DNA of 8,188 nucleotides, taken from positions 1 to 8,188 of the forward strand of contig JADHUQ010000104.1 in NCBI GenBank assembly GCA_016784425.1, read 5' to 3'. Positions 1-6,429 of this stretch are shown here, one piece after another. Position 1 is the stretch's first letter; each line of letters starts with the position of its first letter. Below the pieces are notes generated by a model. It was not told the origin of the DNA and made no database searches. It was given only the letters and a program-made list of their open reading frames with translations. Source of the stretch: Candidatus Delongbacteria bacterium (GTDB lineage: Bacteria > CAIWAD01 > BS150m-G50). Position numbers and translations under genes: made by a program.

Positions 1-1
1 G

Positions 2-1126
2 TTACCTCGTGAAGTAAATAATCAGGCCGGGTGCGATGAAAAACACCAGCCCCAGATAAGCAAGTGGGATGTACCGGGAACGTTCTGCCAGCGCTGCCAA
101 TGACTCGGCCAGCCAGATCGGGATAAACCTCAGGGGCCAGATGATTATTGAACCCAGGATGTTGAACATCAGGTGGGCGAATGCGGCCGTAATTGCCGCA
201 ATCTGGCCGGTGGCCAGCGAAGCCAGTATGGCGGTCACAGTCGTACCGATGTTGGCACCCAGTGTATAGGGTAGAATCTGGTGGAGGGTGAGAATACCGG
301 AGGCGGCGATCGGCACGATAAGTGAGGTGGTGATCGACGAACTCTGCACCAGAACCGTCAACATCAGGCCCAGCATCCAGGCGTAAAGCGCATTGCTGAA
401 CAGTGTCTGCTGGAACCAGACCTCGGTGCGACCGATGATGAGCTTCTTCAGCACGTCGGTCAGGTACTTCAAGGAGAGAAACAGCAGCGGAACGGCGATA
501 ATCAGCAGCAGTACGCCATTCTGATGAACCAGCTGAGCCACCAGTTTGATGACCGGCTTGGTTATCAGCTGGAGCGGATTCATCAGATGCCCACCGCCAA
601 AAGCTTCGAAGATGCTACCCATCCAGAGGGCGATTTTCTCCAGCAGGCCAAAAGTGATTTCTAATGGATACAGGACCAGCACAACAGTGATATTGAAAAA
701 ATCATGGACGACCGAAGCGGCAAAACCACGCCTGAACTCGATGGCACGGTTGATAAAACCGATCGAGACTATCGTATTGGTAATGGAGGTACCGATATTT
801 GAACCCATGATCATCGGTATCGCCAGGTTCAGATCGATGGCGCCGGCGCCGACCATGCCGACAATCATCGAGGTCGTCGTTGAAGAACTCTGGACAATGG
901 CCGTCGCCATCATGCCGATCAACAACCCGTTAAAAGGATTGGATACCAGGTTAAAAAGGTTCTGGGAAAATCCCTTACCGAACAACTTGAAGGAACTCCC
1001 CATCATCCCGATACTGGTAAAGAAAAGGTACAGTACTGTCAACAGCGCCAGAATCAAGAGTACTGTTTTCAGTGGGGAATTATCGGAAGCTTCCAGCTCT
1101 TCCCGGGCAGTGCGATAAGTTGTCAT
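2..1126 (-). CDS. Na+/phosphate cotransporter family protein (Na/Pi-cotransporter II-like), complete
   Basis: This is a 374-residue inner-membrane protein predicted to couple Na+ to inorganic phosphate transport. The sequence shows the family's duplicated core: QSSST at residues 79-83 followed by GSNIGTS (108-114), then QSSS (261-264) followed by GANIGTT (290-296). Hydrophobic segments surround both repeats and others lie near residues 20-40, 205-220 and 352-372. The QSSS pairs form the substrate and Na+ site in the SLC34/NptA family (established knowledge). There is no C-terminal PhoU-like domain, so this is the short form. The ATG at 1126 is the only sensible start, since the next Met lies after the first membrane segment. 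Its Shine-Dalgarno is weak (GAGC about 5 nt upstream). It is the last complete gene, 145 bp after etfA. The transport direction and substrate are inferred from family only; some relatives export phosphate or have unknown substrates. Confidence 0.9.
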   Translation of the reverse strand: MTTYRTAREELEASDNSPLKTVLLILALLTVLYLFFTSIGMMGSSFKLFGKGFSQNLFNLVSNPFNGLLIGMMATAIVQSSSTTTSMIVGMVGAGAIDLNLAIPMIMGSNIGTSITNTIVSIGFINRAIEFRRGFAASVVHDFFNITVVLVLYPLEITFGLLEKIALWMGSIFEAFGGGHLMNPLQLITKPVIKLVAQLVHQNGVLLLIIAVPLLFLSLKYLTDVLKKLIIGRTEVWFQQTLFSNALYAWMLGLMLTVLVQSSSITTSLIVPIAASGILTLHQILPYTLGANIGTTVTAILASLATGQIAAITAAFAHLMFNILGSIIIWPLRFIPIWLAESLAALAERSRYIPLAYLGLVFFIAPGLIIYFTR

Positions 1127-1141
1127 GGCAAGCTCAGATTA

Positions 1142-1271
1142 TTGGTAGCCCTGTTCAACGGTCACATAACGATTGATCGACAGACCCCAGGCACGGTTTC
1201 CCGATGCGGCAAAAGACAACACTGCGTCACCACTCAAATTGCTGGCCAGGGAGTCTGGTAACACCCTCTTT
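1142..1271 (-). other. etfA-Na/Pi intergenic region with a coding-like stretch of unknown origin
   Basis: The 130 bp after the etfA stop read open on the minus strand up to a TAA at 1139-1141, with a natural-looking amino-acid mix ending in SINRYVTVEQGYQ. No start codon with a usable ribosome-binding site precedes it. A GTG just after the etfA stop has AGAGG directly abutting it, which is too close. The TAA is in frame with the Na/Pi start codon 15 nt further on. It could be the tail of a lost gene or chance. I see no hairpin with a T-run that would end the etf transcript, so read-through from etfBA into the Na/Pi gene is possible. Confidence 0.25.
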
Positions 1272-2219
1272 CTAAATTGCGCTATTGAGTGCCGGGACAA
1301 CCTCAAAGAGATTACCCACAATACCATAGTCAGCCACTTTAAAGATAGGTGCTTCCGGATCCTTGTTGATGGCTACTATGAAACGGGAGGAAGACATGCC
1401 GGCCAGATGCTGGATAGCACCGGAAATACCGCAGGCGATATATAGGGTCGGTGCCACTGTCTTGCCGGTCTGTCCCACCTGATCGCTGTGGGGACGCCAG
1501 CCGGCATCCACCGCCGCCCGGGAAGCACCAACCACACCACCCAGCTTCTCTGCGAGTTGCTCGAGAATGTCGTATTTCTCTGATCCCCCCATGCCGCGTC
1601 CACCGGAAACGATCACATCCGCTTCAGTCAGGTCAATCTTGGCACCAGCCGCCACAGCCAGTTCCCGTACAATTGCCAGTGCATCAAGAGCAGCAGCTGA
1701 TCTGCTTTCAACCGTGGTTGCAACCGCCTCAACCACCTCTGGCGTGAACGCTTTGGGGCGGAGGGTGAAAATCGCCAACTCGCCGGTTGGTCTGACCAGG
1801 ACTTGTGCCTTGTTGGCGAACACCGGGCGCAAACCGACCGTCGTACCGTCCTGGTTTTCCAGGCTGATTACATCAGCTATCACTGTGACACCGGTCAACG
1901 CTCCCAGGCGGGGGGAGAGATCGCGACCCTGGCTGCTGGCCATCATCAGAACCGTATCAGCCTGCTGATCACTGACCAGCTGCGCCAGTTCAGCAGCCCA
2001 GACATCACCGCTGTAGTCAGCCAGGTTTCCGCCGGAAAGTCTGATTGCGCGGGAAATGCCCCAGTTACCAAGTTCATCAGTCGCCACCTCACCGATGACA
2101 ACCGCCACCAGCTCCTTCTGCTGGGCGGTGGCCAGTTTTCTACCGGCAGTAGCCACCTCTGCGGCGTTACTCTTTAACTTCCCGTCGTGGGATTCCAGGT
2201 ATATCAGAATAGAAGACAT
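1272..2219 (-). CDS. etfA: Electron transfer flavoprotein alpha subunit
   Basis: EtfA carries the FAD of the cytoplasmic ETF heterodimer, which takes electrons from flavin dehydrogenases and passes them on, usually towards quinone. The protein has 315 residues, the usual length. The N-terminal adenine-nucleotide alpha-hydrolase-like domain spans about 1-185. The C-terminal FAD domain shows SGGRGMG (205-211), GASRAAVDAGW (231-241), QVGQTGKTVAP (247-257) and the family hallmark LYIACGISGAIQHLAGM (259-275), followed by AINKDPEAPIF (283-293). The start is fixed by GGAGG 4 nt before the ATG at 2219. It follows etfB by 27 nt, so the two are certainly co-transcribed. The flavin-binding motifs look intact, so the protein should be functional. 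The physiological partner is not visible in the window. Confidence 0.97.
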   Translation of the reverse strand: MSSILIYLESHDGKLKSNAAEVATAGRKLATAQQKELVAVVIGEVATDELGNWGISRAIRLSGGNLADYSGDVWAAELAQLVSDQQADTVLMMASSQGRDLSPRLGALTGVTVIADVISLENQDGTTVGLRPVFANKAQVLVRPTGELAIFTLRPKAFTPEVVEAVATTVESRSAAALDALAIVRELAVAAGAKIDLTEADVIVSGGRGMGGSEKYDILEQLAEKLGGVVGASRAAVDAGWRPHSDQVGQTGKTVAPTLYIACGISGAIQHLAGMSSSRFIVAINKDPEAPIFKVADYGIVGNLFEVVPALNSAI

Positions 2220-2246
2220 TATTCCTCCGTGATAATTCAGCTGAGC

Positions 2247-2999
2247 CTAAAGCACCTTGGCTTCCTCTTTCAGCAACCTGACCAGTTCTGGCACCGCGGC
2301 GGTACCCTCACCGACGATCTTGCCCTCGGCGCGGGAAGGGGGGTAACTCCAGGTTAACTGTTCCGTCGTCGCTGCCGCAACTTCACCGCTAACCAGATCA
2401 ACCGGTTTACGTTTGGCCTGCATGATTCCCTTGAGCGAGGGGTAACGGGGTTCGTTGAGCCCCTTTTCAGTAGTAAGTAATGCTGGCAGGGTGACTTCGT
2501 ATACCTCCCGGCCACCCTCTACCTCACGTTCGACGACAGCCTTGCCCTCCTGCACTTCAAGGGCCGCAATAGCGGTCACCGTGGGAAGTCCCAGCAGTTG
2601 ACCCACCATGGGGCCGACCTGGGCGTTGTTGTCATCTGGAGCCTGTTTACCGAAAAAGATGATGTCATACTCCATGGTCTTGAGTTGTGCCGCCAGCAAG
2701 CGGGCTGTAGTCAGAGCGTCACCATTATAGCTGTCAACTTCGATCAGTACCGACCGATCGGCGCCCATTGCCATCCCCTTCTGCAAAGTACTCTTGATGC
2801 TGGGGTCTCCAACAGAAAGCAGTACAACCTCCCCCTCACCGGCAGCTTCCTTGAGCTGGAGTGCTGCTTCGATAGCATACTCATCATAGGGGCCGATGAT
2901 GTAGCTGAAGTCCCCCTGCTCTACACCGGTTTTCTCAGGATTGATCGTAATCCTGGATTCTGTGTCCGGCACCTGTTTCATGCAGACTATGGCCTTCAT
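2247..2999 (-). CDS. etfB: Electron transfer flavoprotein beta subunit
   Basis: EtfB pairs with EtfA and supplies the AMP- or second-flavin-binding half of the complex. The start is the ATG at 2999, giving 250 residues, the normal length; it is preceded by GGGAGG 3 nt upstream. An upstream TTG/ATG-type extension to 3098 would add 33 residues unlike any ETF and is rejected. The family is shown by the N-terminus CMKQVPDTES, GPYDEYAIEAAL (36-47), AMGADR (77-82), GKQAPDDNNAQVGP (117-130) and a stretch resembling the beta-subunit signature, VEREVEGGREVYEVTLPALL (156-175), then NEPRYPSLKGIMQAKRKP (182-199). The 117-130 loop is the region that separates AMP-binding from bifurcating types. Here it has DDNN, closer to the DDD of ordinary ETFs than to the DGDT of bifurcating ones, but with the AQVGP tail common in the latter. 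Subtype is therefore open. Confidence 0.96.
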   Translation of the reverse strand: MKAIVCMKQVPDTESRITINPEKTGVEQGDFSYIIGPYDEYAIEAALQLKEAAGEGEVVLLSVGDPSIKSTLQKGMAMGADRSVLIEVDSYNGDALTTARLLAAQLKTMEYDIIFFGKQAPDDNNAQVGPMVGQLLGLPTVTAIAALEVQEGKAVVEREVEGGREVYEVTLPALLTTEKGLNEPRYPSLKGIMQAKRKPVDLVSGEVAAATTEQLTWSYPPSRAEGKIVGEGTAAVPELVRLLKEEAKVL

Positions 3000-3031
3000 A
3001 ATCCTCCCACTTTGTTTCGGTATACACTCAC

Positions 3032-3045
3032 GCAGGCACACCTGC
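3032..3045 (-). repeat. Short inverted repeat in the etfB leader
   Basis: GCAGG and CCTGC are separated by 4 nt and could form a small hairpin in the predicted etfB leader, about 33 nt before the start codon. It overlaps the weaker alternative promoter. The stem is only 5 bp, with no T-run, so it is unlikely to be a terminator. A role is not shown. Confidence 0.2.
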
Positions 3046-3100
3046 AATTCCCAACAGCAAAGGGTGATCGCAACGGTCCTGCAGTTCTTAACGGTCAAAC

Positions 3101-3129
3101 AATATATCTGCGGCCGGTTCGCTATTCAA
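3101..3129 (-). promoter_or_regulatory. Candidate sigma70-type promoter for etfBA
   Basis: On the minus strand TTGAAT (3129-3124) is followed by exactly 17 nt and then TATATT (3106-3101). These match the -35 consensus TTGACA at 4 of 6 positions and the -10 consensus TATAAT at 5 of 6. Transcription would start near 3094, giving a leader of about 95 nt before the etfB ATG at 2999. A weaker pair closer to the gene, TTGCAG (3047-3042), 17 nt, TATACC (3024-3019), is an alternative. Assignment rests on sequence pattern alone. Confidence 0.45.
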
Positions 3130-3209
3130 GATCAATTCCGGCGCCTGAGACTGGTTCCGGAGGCTGTTGTCCGGAGTAGCCTATCCCGGCAGCAGCCGCA
3201 GTAAAGGGA

Positions 3210-3229
3210 TGAGAGCTGAGCTGATCTCA
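3210..3229. promoter_or_regulatory. Imperfect palindrome TGAGA-N10-TCTCA, possible operator
   Basis: A 20-bp dyad with perfect 5-bp arms and scattered further symmetry inside lies about 80 bp upstream of the -35 element of the candidate etfBA promoter. The position and size would suit a dimeric activator. No regulator gene is in the window and the motif is short enough to arise by chance, so this is a weak call. Confidence 0.2.
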
Positions 3230-3390
3230 AGTTACCACCCTCGGTCCAGCAGCCATCCGAGTGGGCTATCTATCAGCATAATGACATCCCCCCCAGTTGA
3301 GCTGTAAAGTGTCCGGGAGAGCGACCGGAGGCAAGCTTTTTCGAGAAAGGTGAATTGCCTGAATTGCGGTAGTACAGCTCTGACGCCGGT

Positions 3391-4515
3391 TCAGACATTT
3401 CTTTTACGCAGACGTATCACGGCTGTAGAGATAGTGATGCCTGCGATTAAGGCCATGCCGGCAACTTCATCCAGCAGCACCGGCAGTTCACTACCTTTCT
3501 GGTAGATGGCCCGGATGACCGTCATGAAATAGCGCAGCGGATTGCTATAGGTAAGATATTGTATCACATCAGGCATATTTTCTATGGGGATGAAGAAACC
3601 GGAAAGCAGGATGGTGAAGATGGAGAAAAACCAGGCGATGAACATTGCCTGCTGCTGAGTGTGGGCCAGCGTCGAAATCAGGATGCCCAATCCCAGTGTA
3701 CTCAGCATGAACAGTAACGACATCAGGTAGAGCAGGAGCAGACTCCCCTGCATGGGTATAGCGAATATCAGCTGTACCGCCAAGATCCCCACATTGAGCA
3801 GGAGGAAGCCAAGCAGCACGAACGGCAATACTTTTCCAAGGATCAGCTCCCAACCACGAATAGGGGTCACCTGCAGCTGCTCCATGGTTCCGATTTCCCG
3901 TTCCCGCACAATGTTCATGGCGGTAAGAAAAAGGGTAATCATTGTCAGCAGTACCGCGAGGATTCCCGGCACAATGTGATTGACGCTGACCAGGTTCTCG
4001 TTGTACCAGAGACGTGGTTCCGGTACAATCAGATGAATGCTCTGGATTTGACGTGCCAGTTCAGGCACTTCCCGCACCCACTCCAGTTGCAGACCGGCCA
4101 GCAAACCCTGCAGGTAACCCAACGCCACGCCGGAGGAATTACCGTCGACACCATCCAACAGGAGCTGCAGCGCAGGCTGTTCACCACGCAACAGATTCTG
4201 CCCAAAGCCGTGAGGCACTATCACTGCTACTACAGCCTTTCCCCGATCCAGCAACCGACGTGCTGCCCGTTCCGTAGGAACCGTTCCCAGCAGCTGAAAG
4301 GTCTCGCCGGTTTCAAGTGACGCCAGGATAGCACGGCTGTAGCGGGAGTGATCCTGGTCTACCACGACAACACCGACATTGCGGACATCGGTGGTGATGG
4401 CATACCCGAGTATAACCAGTTGGACAAAGGGCATCAGGAAGATAATGGCGATGTAGGCCTTTTCGCGACGGATCTGCCTGAACTCCTTTTGCACGAGGTA
4501 GAAGACACGTCGCAT
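3391..4515 (-). CDS. ABC-2 type exporter permease 2 (YbhR-like)
   Basis: This is the second membrane subunit of the exporter. I choose the ATG at 4515 (374 residues) because GGAG stands 5 nt before it and the protein then begins MRRVFYLVQKEF, typical of the family. A TTG at 4551 would add 12 unlikely residues. The layout is that of an ABC-2 permease: an amphipathic N-terminus with KEFRQI, a first membrane helix at about 21-42, a large extracytoplasmic domain (about 45-178), then five helices near 180-202, 225-248, 257-282, 288-309 and 350-368. The conserved cytoplasmic motif IVREREIGTMEQ (202-213) precedes the coupling region. SGFFIPIENMP (305-315) is the usual family signature before the last helix. 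It is about 52 nt after permease 1 and is probably its heterodimer partner. It ends the operon. Confidence 0.9.
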   Translation of the reverse strand: MRRVFYLVQKEFRQIRREKAYIAIIFLMPFVQLVILGYAITTDVRNVGVVVVDQDHSRYSRAILASLETGETFQLLGTVPTERAARRLLDRGKAVVAVIVPHGFGQNLLRGEQPALQLLLDGVDGNSSGVALGYLQGLLAGLQLEWVREVPELARQIQSIHLIVPEPRLWYNENLVSVNHIVPGILAVLLTMITLFLTAMNIVREREIGTMEQLQVTPIRGWELILGKVLPFVLLGFLLLNVGILAVQLIFAIPMQGSLLLLYLMSLLFMLSTLGLGILISTLAHTQQQAMFIAWFFSIFTILLSGFFIPIENMPDVIQYLTYSNPLRYFMTVIRAIYQKGSELPVLLDEVAGMALIAGITISTAVIRLRKRNV

Positions 4516-4518
4516 TAC

Positions 4519-4579
4519 TACTCCGTCACCATTATGAAATGCAGGTGGCAAACTGTACCCACCAGAGTTACTCCGTCAC
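4519..4579 (-). repeat. 11-bp direct repeat bracketing the permease 1/permease 2 junction
   Basis: GTGACGGAGTA occurs at 4569-4579, where it encodes the last codons of permease 1 (V-T-E-stop), and again at 4519-4529, where it supplies the GGAG ribosome-binding site of permease 2. The copies are offset by exactly 50 nt. The spacer between them contains a GGTGG/CCACC inverted repeat (arms 4544-4548 and 4559-4563, 10-nt loop). Removing one repeat plus the spacer would leave permease 1 ending V-T-E-TAG with the permease 2 ATG immediately after, a normal coupled junction. Confidence 0.6.
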
Positions 4580-5671
4580 GGTCTTGAACTTGTATATACT
4601 TACTATCAGCAGAAAGAGGGTCAGCAGGACGAGATAAAGGGTCTGTTGCCAGAGCAGGCCCAGCCCCACCCCTTTCAACATTATACCCCGGATGATATCC
4701 AGAAAATGAGTTGCCGGTACAATTTTAGAAACCCATTGGAAAAGCAACGGCATGCTCTCTACCGGGAAGATAAAACCGCTGAGCATGATGGTGGGCAGAA
4801 TAGTAGCCATCAAGGCCAGCATCATGGCGGTCTGCTGTGAGCGGGCCACCGTTGAGATGAGCAAACCGAAACTGAGGCCGGTACTGATGTAAAGCAACAT
4901 GGCCAGCAATACCTGCCACAGTTCACCTCTCAGTGGTACATCAAACCAGTAGACGCCTACCGCCAGGACGATAACGCCGTCGATAAAACCGAGAATAATG
5001 TAGGGAACAACTTTGCCGATGATGATCTGGTATCCCCGAGCCGGGCTGACCAGAACCTGTTCAAGGGTACCCATCTCTTTCTCGCGTACGATAGCGATAC
5101 TGGTCAGCAGCGCACTGATCAGCAGCAGAATAACAGCTATCAGCCCCGGTACAAAGAAGTAGGTGGACTCAAGATCTGGATTGTAAAGAAAGCGAGGTGA
5201 CAGGCTGAAGGTAAGCAGAGTGCCGTTACTCTGGTTGGAACTCACCCGCCACAATATCGAGCCAAGATAATTCTGGATGAATTTTGCCGCATTGGGATCA
5301 GCTGCATCGATCAACAACTGAACAGGGGTCAACTGATAGTTGATGAAATCCCCGGAGTAATCAGCCGGTATCACAATCAGGCAGCGGGCTGCCTGGCGTT
5401 GAAACAACTCCTCGTAGGCGGAGGGTGTGACATCCTCTGCAACCAGCTCAAAAAAGCCACTGGATGTGATACATTCAACCAGGTGTCGGCTGGCAGGTGT
5501 TTCTGACAGATCGCACAGGGCGGTGGGTATACCGCGCATCTCCATGGTAATGGCATAACTGAACAGGAGGAGCATGACCACTGGCCAGACCAGGATGATC
5601 AGCAGGGTCTGCGGGTCACGCCAGATATGCATGAATTCCTTGCGGAGGATACTGATCAGGACTCTGTTCAT
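4568..5671 (-). CDS. ABC-2 type exporter permease 1 (YbhS-like)
   Basis: This is a membrane subunit of the exporter, 367 residues. Its ATG overlaps the stop of ATPase B as ATGA (5668-5671), a classic translational-coupling junction; GGGAG lies about 9 nt upstream. Visible structure: N-terminal amphipathic KEFMHIWRDPQ, a first helix at about 22-42, a large extracytoplasmic domain (about 45-170), and helices near 172-194, 222-244, 251-273, 282-302 and 340-361. The family motif IVREKEMGTLEQ is at 194-205 and LPTIMLSGFIFPVESMP at 292-308. The stretch FLYNPDLEST before the second helix is also typical. It shares its whole plan with permease 2, so the pair looks like an old duplication acting as a heterodimer. 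The substrate cannot be told from sequence. In the related YbhFSR exporter, drugs such as tetracycline and monovalent cations have been proposed. Confidence 0.9.
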   Translation of the reverse strand: MNRVLISILRKEFMHIWRDPQTLLIILVWPVVMLLLFSYAITMEMRGIPTALCDLSETPASRHLVECITSSGFFELVAEDVTPSAYEELFQRQAARCLIVIPADYSGDFINYQLTPVQLLIDAADPNAAKFIQNYLGSILWRVSSNQSNGTLLTFSLSPRFLYNPDLESTYFFVPGLIAVILLLISALLTSIAIVREKEMGTLEQVLVSPARGYQIIIGKVVPYIILGFIDGVIVLAVGVYWFDVPLRGELWQVLLAMLLYISTGLSFGLLISTVARSQQTAMMLALMATILPTIMLSGFIFPVESMPLLFQWVSKIVPATHFLDIIRGIMLKGVGLGLLWQQTLYLVLLTLFLLIVSIYKFKTVTE

Positions 5672-6429
5672 AAGCTGGGGCTCCCGCTCACGGTTCTCAG
5701 GAAAACCTCCTGCATTGTATCACAGTCATATTTGTCACGGAGTGCTGAAGGTGTGTCAAGTTCCACCAGGCGACCCTGTGCCATGATACTTATCCGGTGG
5801 CAGTACTCCGCCTCGTCCATATAATGGGTGGTGACGAAGATGGTCTTGCCCTCAGCTGCCAGGCGATGTATCAAAAGCCAGAACCGGCGCCTGGATTGAG
5901 GATCTACACCACTGGTCGGCTCATCGAGAAAAAGGAGGGGGGGGTCATGGAGCAGTGAAGTGCTGAGAGCCAACCGCTGTTTCCAGCCCAGCGGCAGCGC
6001 GCCGGTCAACTGGTCCGCTTTATCCACCAGGTCGAGCTCCTGCAACAATTCAGTGGTTTTTTGCATGATTGTTTCACGACGCAAACCGTAGATGCCACCG
6101 TAGAACTGGATATTCTCCCTTACCGTAAGATCCTCGTATAGACTGAAGCGCTGGCTCATGTAGCCGATGCAGGCCTTGATACGGTTTGGTTGCGTATAAA
6201 TGTCATTCCCATGTACGGTAGCGTTACCGGAAGTGGGCAGCAGCAGGCCACACAACATGCGGATTGTGGTGGTTTTACCGGCACCGTTAGCACCCAGAAA
6301 ACCGAAAATCTCACCGGGTGACACATTGAAGGAAACCTGGTCCACCGCGGTGAAAGTCCCGAAATTACGAGTGAGCCGGTCTACAACTACGGCGGGTGGT
6401 AGTGTGGTGACAGGTACAGGATCAGACAT
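5668..6429 (-). CDS. ABC transporter ATP-binding protein B (matches C-terminal half of YbhF)
   Basis: This cytoplasmic ATPase subunit of the exporter has 253 residues and a single nucleotide-binding domain. Motifs: Walker A GANGAGKTT (46-54), Q-loop MSQRFSLYEDLTV (91-103), Walker B LLFLDEPTSGVDP (165-177) with catalytic Glu170, and the H-loop histidine in TTHYMDEAEYC (200-210, His202). The signature motif, normally LSGGQ, is LPLGWKQ (145-151), so its Ser and first Gly are replaced. This is degenerate, as I recall for the second half of E. coli YbhF. The ATG at 6429 lies inside the end of ATPase A (8-nt overlap) with AGAGG about 9 nt upstream. Its stop overlaps permease 1. It should work only as a heterodimer with ATPase A. 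Confidence 0.93.
   Translation of the reverse strand: MSDPVPVTTLPPAVVVDRLTRNFGTFTAVDQVSFNVSPGEIFGFLGANGAGKTTTIRMLCGLLLPTSGNATVHGNDIYTQPNRIKACIGYMSQRFSLYEDLTVRENIQFYGGIYGLRRETIMQKTTELLQELDLVDKADQLTGALPLGWKQRLALSTSLLHDPPLLFLDEPTSGVDPQSRRRFWLLIHRLAAEGKTIFVTTHYMDEAEYCHRISIMAQGRLVELDTPSALRDKYDCDTMQEVFLRTVSGSPSL

Larger units (their letters stand above)
3000..3390. other. 391-bp intergenic region between the exporter operon and etfBA
   Basis: This gap lies downstream of the last permease gene and upstream of etfB. Reading on the minus strand it holds, in order: an inverted repeat AGGCAA/TTGCCT (arms 3355-3360 and 3329-3334) with a 20-nt loop; a TCCGG/CCGGA inverted repeat (3325-3329 and 3312-3316); a run of seven G (3288-3294); a TGAGA/TCTCA inverted repeat (3225-3229 and 3210-3214); two copies of the palindrome TCCGGA (3170-3175 and 3156-3161); and a promoter-like pair at 3101-3129. 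None of the hairpins is followed by a T-run, so I see no Rho-independent terminator. I see no tRNA, no CRISPR repeat and no convincing gene. Confidence 0.6.

Noticed and set aside
546..1118. Plus-strand open frame of 190 codons opposite the Na/Pi gene
   Set aside because: It is antisense to a gene with clear family motifs, its product looks like a shadow translation, and it has no ribosome-binding site I could support.
1567..1968. Plus-strand open frames opposite etfA and etfB
   Set aside because: They mirror well-supported ETF genes, have Ser/Pro/His/Arg-heavy compositions typical of antisense frames, and no recognisable domains.
3000..3098. N-terminal extension of EtfB by 33 residues
   Set aside because: The ATG at 2999 has GGGAGG just upstream and begins with the conserved ETF beta N-terminus; the extension resembles no ETF and overlaps promoter-like sequence.
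3312..3360. Rho-independent terminator after the exporter operon
   Set aside because: Two inverted repeats are present, but neither is followed by a T-run on the minus strand and the outer one has a 20-nt loop.
3000..3390. tRNA, small RNA or riboswitch in the large gap
   Set aside because: No cloverleaf, T-loop GGTTCGA-type pattern or recognisable riboswitch core could be found; the dyads are short.
4516..4551. TTG start for permease 2, 12 residues longer
   Set aside because: The ATG at 4515 has a GGAG at the right distance and the typical family N-terminus; the TTG has no comparable signal.
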